From NCBI RefSeq assembly GCF_001949145.1, contig NW_019091368.1, positions 2,272,840 through 2,336,839 of the forward strand: a DNA stretch of 64,000 nt, given 5' to 3'. The notes beneath the pieces were generated by a model, which had not been told where the DNA came from, made no database searches, and worked only from the letters and a program-made list of their open reading frames with translations. Origin of the DNA: Acanthaster planci. Its lineage: Eukaryota; Echinodermata; Asteroidea; Valvatida; Acanthasteridae. The translations under genes and the position numbers were made by a program. Positions 27,201 through 39,000 of the stretch are shown here, one piece after another; positions within the stretch are counted from its first letter, which is position 1, and every line of letters starts with the position of its first letter.

Positions 27201-30200
27201 ATGACATTTTGCCATTTATCTCCAGATTAGTCTCACAGTGAACCCCTAGCGACTTAGTATGTGTGTATATGCGTGTGTGGGTGTAGGGAGTGTGGGCAGA
27301 GATTTTGTGTCTAAAAATTCTGGAGAAAAGTGTACTCATCCCGAGAGGTCAGTGCTTTCGTCTTGGGTTTCACTGCCTGACCAAAAAAAACCAGATGCAG
27401 AATGGGATACTGGAATTGGAAAAACATGCGACAAAAGTAGTTGCTTTTCATCGTCTGGGTATTTTTTTAGGTTGAGACCACTAAAATACATCTGCATGTG
27501 GGCCTACAGGTAGACCTTCCAATATTAGCCAAGCAGATGGAGAGGCTACCACCATGTTTAATCTAATGCCATTTCGAGTGGTTTGATTGCTTCTACATGT
27601 ACAGGTACCAATAGCAGAAATTGCTTTTCCCACAAGTCAATGCTAGCAACGGTGAAACCAATGTATTAATTGGCGAGTACACAGGAATCCTGCGATAGAA
27701 TGTAGGCTTGGTTCAGAAATGTACATAAAATGAAGTCTCCGTCCATAAAGGCAGATGCTGTTTTATTCTAAGAACTATTCTACATGTACTGTACATGTAC
27801 ACGGTAGCTCTTAAAATTATGACCAATGAATTCCAGGACAAGCTTGACAAAAACTCAGATGGGGGTTCGCAATTATTTTATGGTATTATACCGGTACACA
27901 TCTCAAGATCAGTTATGCAGCCTAAAATAAAGATACAGCATAGTGAGTAACTTTCTATTACGTGCAGTCTGGAAGTCATTGTACTTTAACTGTGTTCTGC
28001 ATATGTGCGCACCATGGCAAGTTTTAATGAGGCAAATGCAATTTTGAGCAAAGGAAATAAAAGGGGTACTTTTGAAGATCATTTACGTGTAAAAATGAAT
28101 ACTAAATTAAGGAAACTTATCCTTGAGATCAGCGACCACAACCAGATTTTCAATTCAGTGTGAAGCAAAATCTCCCCCTTACTGGTAGGTTGTTATATGT
28201 CGCATTGCGTATATGTCGCATGGAATAAAACTGATGAGCAAAGGCATACAGCTGTTCATGGGTGCTCAGTGCGGGACACCAGCAACGTCCAAGTCAGTCT
28301 CTCGGTCATGTCTGAGGGAGCACTTGCAATTTTTTTTTTTCATGCAGCTTCATCATCATACCAAGATTGGGCTGTGCAAACAGATTCTCTGTTTTTTTGG
28401 TAAACAGACACTGCTCACCATTGCCAATGCTCACTGAGCCTGGCGTGCCAAGACCTGGCTGGCCAGCTATCATTGCTGTGGGGATAACTGGAGATCTTTA
28501 CCTGTCTCCTTGTCCGATGAGTCGATGAGGTCAGAGTCAATGATGCGGGTCAGCTTCTGCGTTTCCTCCATGTTGGCAAGGAATGGGCACTTGCTGGCAT
28601 TGCGGGGCGATGGAATAGTACCTAGGAAAAAAAAAGTGAAAATGGGAAAGTGTTCTGAGTATAGAATGCTGTTTCCAGGATAAAAACGGATAAAAATTTA
28701 TAAGCAAAGACCAAAGTTCACATTTTGTATGTGGCTGCTAAACAAGAAGTTTTGCCAAGCACAAAAAAATTTCCTTCCCAGTAATAAGTTATAATTGGGG
28801 AAACAAAAAATTTTAGAACAATTGAGGTCTTGGAATTCATTCCTGCTTGGCAGTCAAATACAATACCAAATAGTATCTTCTTGAATGTACATTCTGCACA
28901 AAAAATGGTTTCATTTGCTCAAGTGTTTCCAAGTTTTGTCACTGTTGAGAACAAATCTCTTCTCTGCACATACATTTTGTTCGTTTTAAAGAATAAAAGA
29001 GTCAGTTTTGAGACTCAAAAGAACACAGCATCACCACGCAATTTCTGTTCAAAAGGAATTTAAACATTTATTTCTCCAAAACATTTTAGCATTTAGCATT
29101 TAATAAATGTCACGTAAGAGAGTACTTAAGAAACTTCTCCAAATATTAATAGATTTAACGAATGCTACATGTACGTAAAATGTACACGTACATGAACATG
29201 TCGCAGTACCATCATGCCATTAACGTTTTGCACTTCAACTATGCAAGAGGATATTTTCAAAGATAATATGTACAAGGAAAATATGTGGGTATATAAACAC
29301 ACAAATGTACATGACAGTGCAGCCTGCGGCCGGATCTGTATGCTGTGTTCATCCTTGGGCATAAATTTTCATTTTTTCCACCACCTCCAAGTTGTGTATT
29401 TTCTAGTGGGTCAAGAAACAATAAGTTTCCTTCGTTACATACCAGTACACGTCCTCCACATTTTTCAAGGCTCATCATTTACATACATGTACATGTACAT
29501 GCATTGCTGGGGCTATAATGTGGATGCACAATTTCGAAGACATGGACATGTAGAATGCTTGGTATTCAGTAGTTTGTCTGATCCTAGTTCCAAAAATTGC
29601 ACTTCACTGAAACAACAAATGTGAGGGTGAGAACTGTTGCCAAAACTTTCAAAATTTAAAATTAGGGAACACTAGAGCGTACACACACATGTACAGTGCA
29701 CATACACATGCACGCATGCACTCACTGTCCCACACTGACTACACTGTACGTGTAATCCCAAAATGTGTGAACACAAAATGCATTTATGATTTGTCCTGGC
29801 TGCCACCATGTCAAGATTCATCAAGCCGGTCAACATGAGGAAAAAAAGGCTGCATTAAAACCCTCCCTTTGTTGTAACTGTCAAAAAACAGTCAAAAATT
29901 CCTTCCACTTGATTTCCCCCACTACACAGACACATATGGGAAATTTTACTGGTTTTGACTGATAGGACAACTGGTTCAAGAATGTGTCTTTACATAGGAA
30001 GTTTTAATTAATTAAACATTTCTCGGACCACGGATACTACCGTACATTTCTATACATCTATGAAAGAGACTACTTTGCAGGTTCATGTACAGGTATTTAC
30101 AATGTTAGTACAATGAGTCGGTGAATGTGAAGGTTTGTTTTGTTTTCATGGGGGGGTTGGGTTTGAGTTACAAATTTGATTTTGGTTAGGCTCTTGGGTT

Positions 30201-33200
30201 AGGTCGGAGTTTTGGTTTACATTGAAGGTTGGACTTTAGGGTTAGGTTGGAGGTTTTTCTTTTGGAGTATTGGTTTAGGTTGGAGTTTTGGTTTTAGTTT
30301 TGGTTGTATTCTAGACATATTTTCGGATTGCTTTGGTTTTAGTGTGGCTTTTGGTTCAATGTTAGCCTGTGCCTTCTCTCACTGAATCCTTCTGCACAAA
30401 CGGAAGCAAGCAGGGATAGAAAGCACAGGCTATCATGTAAACCAAGGGCTATTCTTTTAAATTTGGGTACCCCGTTTATTTTACTACAACTACTTATTTT
30501 GAAAGGACCAGGTGAAAGGAAAATCTCAACAGGGTGCCGTTTGTTCGCACTCGGTTTCCAAATCCTGTCTAGGTTCCCTGCAGCTATACTTATTGTGCCT
30601 GTATTAAGGTGCCTTTGTAAATCTTCTACCACAAAGGTTGCTAACTCATTCGGGTGTGACCCACGAAGGCTCGCACCAACGTCATCCATACTTCCTGGTA
30701 CAATGGACCCAAGAGAACATGTACATGTACATTGTACATGAACCGGTACTGTAGACCACGCTGGTACCCTTATACAGGTGTTGGTATTTCCTCAAAACCC
30801 ATGTGCATGTAGATTTTTTTGATTTACATACGGTAACTAATCACTTCCTCAAAATGGAAGCTTGGGTAATGGCAAACTGTACATCGATGCAATCATACCG
30901 TTCAGTGTGCAATTGATACTCGTACGTGTATTTTACAGCATTGTCACTGAAACATTTTGCCAAATCATCATTACAAAAAAAGAAAACATGGTTTCAACCT
31001 GGGGCGAGACTGCACTGCGGCCAGCTTTGCAGGTACATACATGTACATGTATGCTATGCACTATGTACATGTACATGTACATTGTAAATTTCTTCAAATA
31101 ATAACACAATTAGCATACCAGTACACACTGTACAAGCATTTTTAATGTCTATTTTGGTTTATGTATACTAACTGCAACACAGCCTTCAGGTACATGTAAA
31201 TGGCCAGCTGGTAAATGACACCATTTTTTTTAAGCTTGACCGATGGAAATTCATGACCAAGAGTCACGGTATAACTGTACTTGCAGTCAATACCAGTAGT
31301 TCCAAGCAATTCAGAACCCAAACTTAGATATTGGTATTGGTAAGGAAGGTCATACATGTAAGTTTCAACTGAAATTCATTTTAGCTTTCTTTCCTGCCTC
31401 TTAACCAATGTGTAGATGACACATTGGTCAACTCTGTTCACACTCACTTCATTCATTTCATTCATTCATCAACTTCATTTCATTTAATCATTACTTGTTG
31501 TTGTGCCCCGCTCTAGCCTGGCAGAAATTCCAAGTGATTGCATGATATTGCACAAAGAATGACTTTTAAAAGCAAACTCGAGAACCAACCGATGTGCCCT
31601 TTGATCTACACAAATACTGTACATGTAGAATATAGGGCATAGTTCATCCTGGAAAGATCTCAAGCACAAACCTGTTATCTGCACTGACCATGCTGTGAAC
31701 CCTGTTTGCTCACGCAACTTACATGTACGTGTAGGTATCCATCAACTCTTTTCAATGATCACACTTTTCTGTGACTGTCAGCCTTATGCTAGTGGCCCTC
31801 ACCCATCATATCTGAGAGTTCTGTCACGGGGAAAAATCTCTGCATTTTGAACTTCCAAATCTCTCATATTTTTGTTTTGTTACTGTTGCTTTGATTTTGG
31901 TTGTCTCATCTTATTTTGTTCCAATTTCTGCATTTTATTCCTTGTTTTTTTTTTCTAGGACACCTTGATGTACCGTGCATACATGTCGTTCATATTCCTT
32001 CCGGGATGTACAGCTTTGCCATGTTCTGTACACTCACTTGGTTTGGTAATAAATCATTGCTGTACACAGTACACTCACTCGATTTGGTCCTAAATCGTTG
32101 CTGGGCTCCACTCCAGCCTGGCAGAAATTCTAGGTTATCACATATTGTACTAAGAATGGCTTAAGTAGACTGAAAAAACCAACCGCTTGTGCTGCTGTAC
32201 CCTTTGATCTATATAAATATAGGGAATGATTCTTTTTGAGCAGATCTTGAGTATATGTACAAAGTATTATTTGCATTGACAATGGGGTGAACACCCTTTG
32301 CTCAAGCAACCTGTAGGTGCTGTAGGTGTCCATCAATTTATTTCAGTAATGCACTTTTCTGTAACAACATGTACCTGCGTAATGCTGATGGCCATCTTCC
32401 ATTTTCATTTTAGAGTTCTGTCACTGGAAAAATTCCAGCTTTTTTGTTTGTATTTTGTTTTTCTCTTCATTTTGCTCTTGGTTTTTTTTCTTCTTCTTAT
32501 TTTTCCCATAGGAAGCAATGATGTAATTTATATTTCTTCTGAGATGTACAGCTTTTGCACAGAACTAACAATGGTCACTTGTCCAAAAGTTACGGCTGTG
32601 GCTGAATCTAACACATTTATATGGCAGCCACTGACTTGTGGCTACAGTCACTTGCAACAGCTGCACGGGTTAGAGCTGGCCGTAGCCACTCGATTTGGAC
32701 ACAACCTAAGCAGACCAACAGCTGGGCTGTTTTCTGGTCACATTGTTTGTGCTCATGCTAACCCCCACTGGGATACATGTACCAATACAACATCATGGTC
32801 AGTGCTATGAGCCCATGCAGAGACGCTGACAGTCTTTGTTTTTGCCACCTTGAATTTGTTCTCTACATCATTAATGTCTTCAGGAAATGTCGACTGAAAC
32901 GTCCGCTGAGCATGAAAATTGCAAGTGACTAACAAAGGGCTCACGCATTTGGGTAATTCCAGAAATTTTAGGGTCCATTTTTTCTGTGTCCCTGTTACAT
33001 CCGACATATGTTTTGTAAGTTCAGAGCACATTTTCTGATTTCCAAGAGCGATAACTTAATGCAATTTACCTGCCAAACAAATAGTAATAGTTTGAAAACA
33101 ATTTCGGTGATATTTCCATGTCAAATTACAAAGGTCAGATGTAACAGGGACATCAAAATGTCACACTTTTGGACCCCTACTTTCTGGAATTATGCGCTTG

Positions 33201-35981
33201 GTAGTTAGCCTCTAAGTCCAAGTCTGAGGAGACTGGTTCTGAAAATGCATATTGTACATGTACATACAAAAAAAATCTGAAAGTTTTCCCATTAGCTGTA
33301 GGAGTACGCTACGTGTATACGAACCCCTCTCCCCCCAAAATAGGCTGTATTCATGTGTCAGCCATCTTGAACAGAAAGTGAGGTTAAACTTTTCATTATG
33401 GGAAAATGCAAGCAAAAACAACAGTGACAAGATAAACATTTCATACAAGTTTATGCCAGTTTCTGTGAAGAATAATTTTGAAATATGCGATAAATTATAT
33501 CTTGAACCCTAACGGTCCTCAATCCTCCAACCGGTGAAGACTTGAGGACTGTTAGGGTTAATATTTTAAGCAACGTTTTTTGTAAAAATGAAAGTGAAGA
33601 TGGAAAGTTAACCCAAAATAGTCTGGCATCACTCCATTGAATTGGACAGATTCAGCAGATGTGATTAAAAAGAAATTGCGTCCCTGTGAAAAAGGTCATC
33701 AAGGTTCCATACATGTATGTATGGTCCCCTGCTGTACACGTAGGTTCACCCCTGAATAATCATCAATGTGTTCACAGCCTTGACTGTCTGAACTCTACTT
33801 TGGGGAACATCAGTCCACCTTTAGGCATTTACGAAAAATAATTCTTTTTAACATGACAAAGGAACCAGTTGAGAGTTTACAGAGTTTGGATTCTTCCACT
33901 ATTACAGGGTTTGGATTCTTCCATTATTTGAATAGTGGAAGAATCCAAACTCTGTAAACTCTCAACTGGAATTTTTCCGTAAGTCTTGGAGGACTGATTC
34001 CCTATGACAAGTTTTGTCACACTAGATACAACAGCAGAAAAAAGTACTCAAATTGAACAGAACCGACTCTTTTTAAAGTTACTCTACATGTGTAACTCTA
34101 AAACTGTGGACATCACTGGCACATATCACCCCCCCTTCTTGATGCAAGTGCTGATTTGAAACTTAGCTTTGCACAGCATACCGGTACATGTGCATGTAGT
34201 CTGAACAGACTTCGCGTGTAACATAGTTACAATATGTGTTTCAAGGACTCAAGAATTAAAATGCTGTGACCGTAATTTACAATACCCTCATTCCGAAATT
34301 GATTCCATTCATGTTCTCTTGTGCTAATGTTTCTGCTACTGTTAGTCGGGGATACACTGCCATGCTGATTGCATCCTGGGGTCAGCTACATGTACCAGGA
34401 ACATGTACATGTAATTCTGTAAACAATTGCAGTTTGCTTTCCTTTGAGTTCATAATTCTGATCATGTTCAATGTCTTGACAAACTGTTTGTGCCTTACCA
34501 GCTGCAGAAAACTTCTTTCTAAATAACATTTGGGCAGTGCATGTAACGAAGGACTAATAAAACACTGGCAAGTTCTCTTATCTGCCTTGGGAGATTGATT
34601 CTGATCACGCCTCACATCAGACCACTAAAATCAAAGGAAAAAAATTAGCAATATGTGACTTGTTCTCTTCTCAAGTTCAACATACCGTACAAATACATGT
34701 CCGTGTAACTCTAAATCACAGGTTAATTTTTGCTAGGTATCAGATCTGTTGACTCATGAAATCGCTTTAAAAGATCAAAGATAAAGCAGGCCTGGGGCAC
34801 ACAGAGGTTGTCTACCTCACAGGCCCTCGAACTAAAATGCTAGGCAGATCAAAATAAATAGTCCTGTCATTCCCCAAAAGATATATATATTTCACTGACA
34901 TTTTTTCAGGGTTCATCTACTGTCAATTGGAGTGCACTGTCATGGTGATGTACGCTCTCCATGACACAAAGGGCAGTTGCTGTTTACATGTACATGTATG
35001 TTCCTTTGTACAGGTAGCATCAGTCTACTGATCAATAATGCCCCTAACAAACTGTGAGCGGTCGTACAGAGCTTTGCAAACCAACTGCAGTCTCCCTTTG
35101 ACACGCAAGAAGTGAGCACAATAAAGGAAGCAAACATCTGACATTAACTGCTTCATCTCGGGATGTTGACTATGACGCCATTTGGAAAGAGCGCACAACA
35201 AAGGCCTAGCCCAAGCAAACTGTACATGTACATGCAAGCAATCCAATTGGCTCCTAGTGTCAAAGTCGTCAACTCTTTCACTATATACTGTACTTCAGAA
35301 CTACAACAGCCTTTGAAGGAAAAGTATGACTTTGGGCTCTGAAATTCAACTGCCGAGAATGTCAAAATACAAAATATTGTCGACAAACTGCATGACTATA
35401 AATTTTAGCAAAATAAATCACATTTATTTTAATGATAGTAGAGACTTATAATTTATTTTTGCACTTTCAAATTAAATAGATAACACTTTATCACTACATA
35501 ATATAAATCAAATGACAGTTTACATATGCAAAAGGAAATTTTGGTGTTAGAAAGCAAAATTCAATGGACAGTTGATAAGGAACATATTAAGAGAAACACA
35601 AACACTGATACAAAGTACAAAACAATCAGTGTGAATTCGAAAATGGTGTACAGTGTTTTACACACCTGTACGTATACACGTGCATGTTTGTCCCCTCTGA
35701 CCAGGTATACAAAACACCATTGACAATGGCACATTCACAACAGACAACAGCATGTGTCATGCATGCACACTAGCCTCACCTTTTTCCTGCTCACTGTTGT
35801 TCTCCGGTTGGCTCTCCTTCTCCTCCTCCTCCACCTGCTTCTTGGAGGCGTGGCGGGCCAGCAGCTGGTTCATGACGGGGCACTTCTCGCTGTAGGTGAA
35901 GAGCGAGGTGCCGGCCCTCTTGGCAAAGCCCTGGGGCAGCCGGGACAGGAACGGGCATTTCAGGATGGCGAGGTGAGCCAT
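18268..35981 (-). CDS. ALAS: 5-aminolevulinate synthase, mitochondrial
   Basis: A PLP-dependent enzyme that condenses glycine and succinyl-CoA to 5-aminolevulinate in the mitochondrial matrix; the first, rate-limiting step of haem synthesis. Minus-strand coding exons: 35780-35981, 28502-28621, 26055-26120, 25221-25449, 22183-22367, 21433-21612, 20611-20775, 19644-19783, 19232-19360 and 18268-18618. All are in phase, giving 1767 nt and 588 aa (human ALAS2 587, ALAS1 640). The start at 35981 (CACCATGG) has a strong Kozak context. Three Cys-Pro motifs, KCPFL at 8-12, KCPVM at 33-37 and KCPFL at 78-82, are of the haem-regulatory type. The catalytic core is intact: [51 protein letters not shown], and the PLP lysine K384 in GTLGKAYG. 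Invertebrates generally have one ALAS gene, so I give no paralogue number. Exon 1 is preceded by a 7-kb 5' UTR intron and an IRE-bearing first exon. Confidence 0.96.
21086..21155. mobile_element. 70-bp element with TTAACCCTAAC / GTTAGGGTTAA ends
   Basis: In an ALAS intron. It starts TTAACCCTAACCCCCTAGGG and ends GACTGTTAGGGTTAA. A near-identical copy (one gap and a few substitutions) lies at 24441-24509 in another ALAS intron. It is far too short to code and looks like a miniature inverted-repeat element. Confidence 0.65.
24441..24509. mobile_element. Second copy of the TTAACCCTAA-ended element
   Basis: Starts TTACCCTAACTCCCTAGGGT and ends GGGCTGTTAGGGTTAA. It aligns along its whole length with 21086-21155. 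It sits inside a stretch rich in ATTCGAA/ATATTCAAAT motifs (about 24040-24565) that may itself be an older element. Confidence 0.65.
25690..25849. mobile_element. Pogo/Tigger-like non-autonomous element
   Basis: In an ALAS intron. The left end is CAGTCAAACTTCGTCGATAA. The right end, read on the other strand, is CAGTGGAACCTCGTTAATAA. These match each other at most positions and resemble the CAGT(N)GAACCTCG termini of pogo/Tigger elements. The expected TA target duplication is not clear, so the copy is old. Confidence 0.55.
26235..26530 (+). mobile_element. tRNA-derived SINE
   Basis: In an ALAS intron. An A-box-like TTGGCGTGGTGC at 26254-26265 is followed about 40 nt later by a B-box-like GGTTTGATTCC at 26303-26313. 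This is the spacing of an internal RNA polymerase III promoter. A non-tRNA body and a 3' part ending near AAGAATAAAGTATC follow. The orientation is plus, opposite to ALAS. Confidence 0.55.
30138..30360. repeat. Degenerate GGTTAGG/GGAGTTTTGGTT minisatellite
   Basis: Units of the type GGTTAGGTYGGAGTTTTGGTT recur irregularly on the plus strand in ALAS coding intron 1. Short G-tracts dominate and C is scarce. Low-complexity DNA with no exon signal. Confidence 0.5.
31501..32562. repeat. Old direct duplication of about 0.55 kb in ALAS intron 1
   Basis: Landmarks recur in the same order about 540-600 bp apart: AGCCTGGCAGAAATTC at 31515 and 32115, CCTTTGATCTA, TGTAGGT(A/G)TCCATCAA, AGAGTTCTGTCAC, and GATGTACAGCTTT at about 32005 and 32543. 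The copies have diverged by substitutions and indels, so this is an old tandem duplication or two adjacent copies of one repeat. No coding signal. Confidence 0.6.
33505..33561. mobile_element. 57-bp TTAACCCTAA-type miniature element
   Basis: CCCTAACGGTCCTCAA at the left is the reverse complement of TTGAGGACTGTTAGGG at the right except for one base. The ends match those of the 21086 and 24441 elements, while the interior differs. It lies in ALAS coding intron 1. Confidence 0.6.
33865..33969. repeat. Perfect 39-bp inverted repeat
   Basis: Positions 33865-33903 and 33931-33969 are exact reverse complements with a 27-nt spacer. Each arm begins CCAGTTGAGAGTTTACAG from the outside. The spacer repeats TTGGATTCTTCCA from the arm. 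It is in ALAS coding intron 1. The absence of any mismatch implies recent origin or ongoing conversion between arms. Confidence 0.85.
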
Positions 35982-36029
35982 GGTGCTTCAGCACTGCTGA
36001 TCCGCTTCAGTTTGGTGCAGCTACAATTT
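35982..36029 (-). other. 5' UTR part of ALAS exon 2
   Basis: A good splice acceptor (CTCTTTGCACAG) on the minus strand puts the exon start at 36029, 48 nt before the ALAS start codon. This implies an upstream non-coding exon, for which 42947-43108 is the best candidate. Confidence 0.65.
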
Positions 36030-39000
36030 CTGTGCAAAGAGGGATCAAAGGGAAGATGATAAGACCACCCAAAAGAGCAAACTTTTTTCAACACGTGGCC
36101 TCGCTTTACTCAGCATGTGACAAATGTGAGTCATAGTCCAACTGAAAACAAAAAATGGATTGTCCACATTGCACGCAGACATTTTATGTTCTCAAATCAA
36201 TAATTATGAATAAACTGCAAGTACATGAACACTTGCGTGCATTTTTCTAGCCCTGATCACGGCGTTGAGCAATGATTTTGACAACCCCAGCTGTCGGGCC
36301 TGCTGTTCGTGCGTGGCGGAAACAATGCATGGTGTGTGGCGCAGTACCCTTCGCTGCAGCAGGTTTGCGTATAACACGTACGGTGCATTGCACAGTACGT
36401 TGGGACCGTTATGCTTTGCGAGTGAAAGTGACGCCGTTGCACCACTCTCAGCTTGCTCAGGTGCGTGCCTTGTCCTGGTCCGTAACCAACGCCTTGATGG
36501 TTCTGTACCGTGGCAACACAACTCATTACGCTAACGAAGGGCGCGCCCCTAGCAAGAAATGGGTGGTATTGGTCACAGTGTGTGACGTAACAATTGGAAG
36601 TGTTCCAAAATGTCACATCCGCAAAGGAACGCTACAATTGCAGCTCTTTCTGGAAGTGGAAGTCGTCGATTCCAAGTTTGTCTGAAGCAGTGTTGAAGGC
36701 TCCAATAAATTCTTCAGGTAATGTCATAATTTGACAACATTAGTCAGTTCATATAATTCTAGAAAACGTTGATTAATCGTACGTACATGTACATGTGTGT
36801 ACTCATACCATGTGTACACATACTGTACATGTACAGGTACTAGACTGTACTACCGCAAGCTACAGCTAGCTGGTAACCATGCACCGCATACCGTACCCAC
36901 ACGTGCCTGCTTGATCGTGATTATTGTGTGGGGATGTTTATTCAATACTGCACCTATAATTAAAGAGGCTCACAATTGGTCCCCCAAAATGAATAATTTA
37001 TATTTTTCAGGAAGCACTATTTACATGTATGTGATTGGCTCTAGAATAGCACTGAATTATTCATTATGGCATAACCACATACTGCTGAGCCCCCAATTTT
37101 CGTCCAAAAGTGGACAAAAAAACAAAGAAAAACATTAAACCCAGAAGATACAGACACAACAAATTGGTTTTTCAACTGGACATCATGCACACATACATAC
37201 GTGGGGTTATGTACACGTACACACAAAGATGTATGCCGTGGCTCAGTTTTTAAGTTTTTGTAAGTCGGTGTACAGGGATCCGCTGTGGACAGAGGTTCGC
37301 CGTTGTACCGTACTAGGGTGGCAACTCGTTTGCTGTGGTTTGCATGCATACAGCCTGGATCTCTGCCGGGGTTTAACGGCTGCGTAAACCACTTGGCACA
37401 AGGCTAGCAGTTTTCAGAACATGTGTGTGAAAATCACAGTCAAATGATGAACAAAAATCAAGAAGATACACATGTACGGGTTCAAATGCATTCACACATA
37501 CGTGTGCACCTTCTCAGTTCACTCAATCTCAGTTAATAATAATCTTTACACTGCTGCGGTACTTGTTTTTGTGAATGCTTTAAACACTGGGTCGCGGGTA
37601 AACCCTCAGGGAAGCTGAGTCTGTCAGTGAATTTAAATCCGGATTAAAGACTTATCTTTTTAAGCAAGCGTTTTTTTTTAATCTAATTGTCCAAATTCCC
37701 TTTTTGAGGTAGGTATATTTTACAGATTTTTGGATCATTTTAAAACTTTTTAATTGCTAGTTTTTATTGTTTACAATAATTTGTTTTACTATTTTTTATT
37801 GTTTTTAGTGTAATTGTATTGTAGTTTTAACCAGTGTCTTAACTTTTTGGAAAGCGCCCTGGAGCACGATTTTATCATGGACGGGCACTATGTAAATACT
37901 AACTTATTATTATTAAACGACTCTCGTAAAGATTTTGAGAAGTTCAATTTTTCAGTTTTCTTCCTTCCTGCATGAAAGTTGGAACAGGATGTACCGATTT
38001 GGAATCACACCCTGGATGCTTACTGCTTAGCACATGCAAAGAAAACATGGTAATGTGCAGCTGTAGATTACACTGTACAAGGTACTTGTATGTTCTCCAC
38101 ATTTTTAATTACATGTAAACTCAGCAGTTTCCAGGGGGCTGCTATGGTGCAAAGTTGAAGCAACAGACAAATACATGTACACTGTATCTCCCATGCAGGC
38201 AAATCGACTTACTACGTGTACATGGAGTAGTCAATAGAAATGAATACATGTATGTACATCTACATGTACATGCCGCACAATGAGGAAATCCACACAGGAA
38301 GCCCAGACCAGAGTATGCAAGGGAAATGGTCTCCATACAGGAACCAACCAGGCCCTGAGATGATAAGAGGTCATTCTGAAAATTTGGGATTGTCCATAAT
38401 GTGTAAAGATAACAAAGGAAAACTGCCACCTATCCAGCATTCCTTTACACCTGTACATGTACATCAACTAATTACATGCCAAAAGGAACATCTGGTATTC
38501 ATGTACATACATGTAGACAGTCTCTACACATTGCCTCCACATTTATACCACCAGGCTACTGAATGATTGAAGATGTTGGACACGTACTGGTACATGTACC
38601 AGCCAAGTATACAGGGCTTCAACAATATCATTTAGCTTCACCCTCCCATGCAAAATATTTAAAAAAAGAAATCTTTAGTTCTTATATGTTAAAAAAGGTT
38701 ACCTGTCACAAGGGAAAAAAAGACATAAGAACTCAAACTTGACGGGGTAAATATTATACATAATAACATATTACATGTATCTTGCTTGAGCCTCACAAAA
38801 AACTATGAGAAATTTGTCAGCCGAAGGGAGAGTTGCGTTTGCATGATTTCATGTTTTTCTGCACTCAAACAGTCTGATAAATTATTACATTGTACTGGTA
38901 CCTAGCGTTTTGGTTTTCACACACCACAGCACGACAGAGCAAAACTTGCTGGTCATTCTCCCCACGAGTATCATGGCCTGCTACTGGTGCAGTCCGTTAC

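Noticed and set aside
35982-36010. CAGTGC next to the ALAS start (GATCAGCAGTGCTGAAGC) as a second IRE
   Set aside because: The flanks do not pair as a five-bp upper stem with a bulged C; only a short CAGC/GCTG palindrome is present.
36257-36685. Overlapping frames of 105-137 codons on both strands upstream of the ALAS start
   Set aside because: They lie in a CpG-richer patch with no recognisable domain and open frames on both strands; better explained as composition within the 5' UTR intron.
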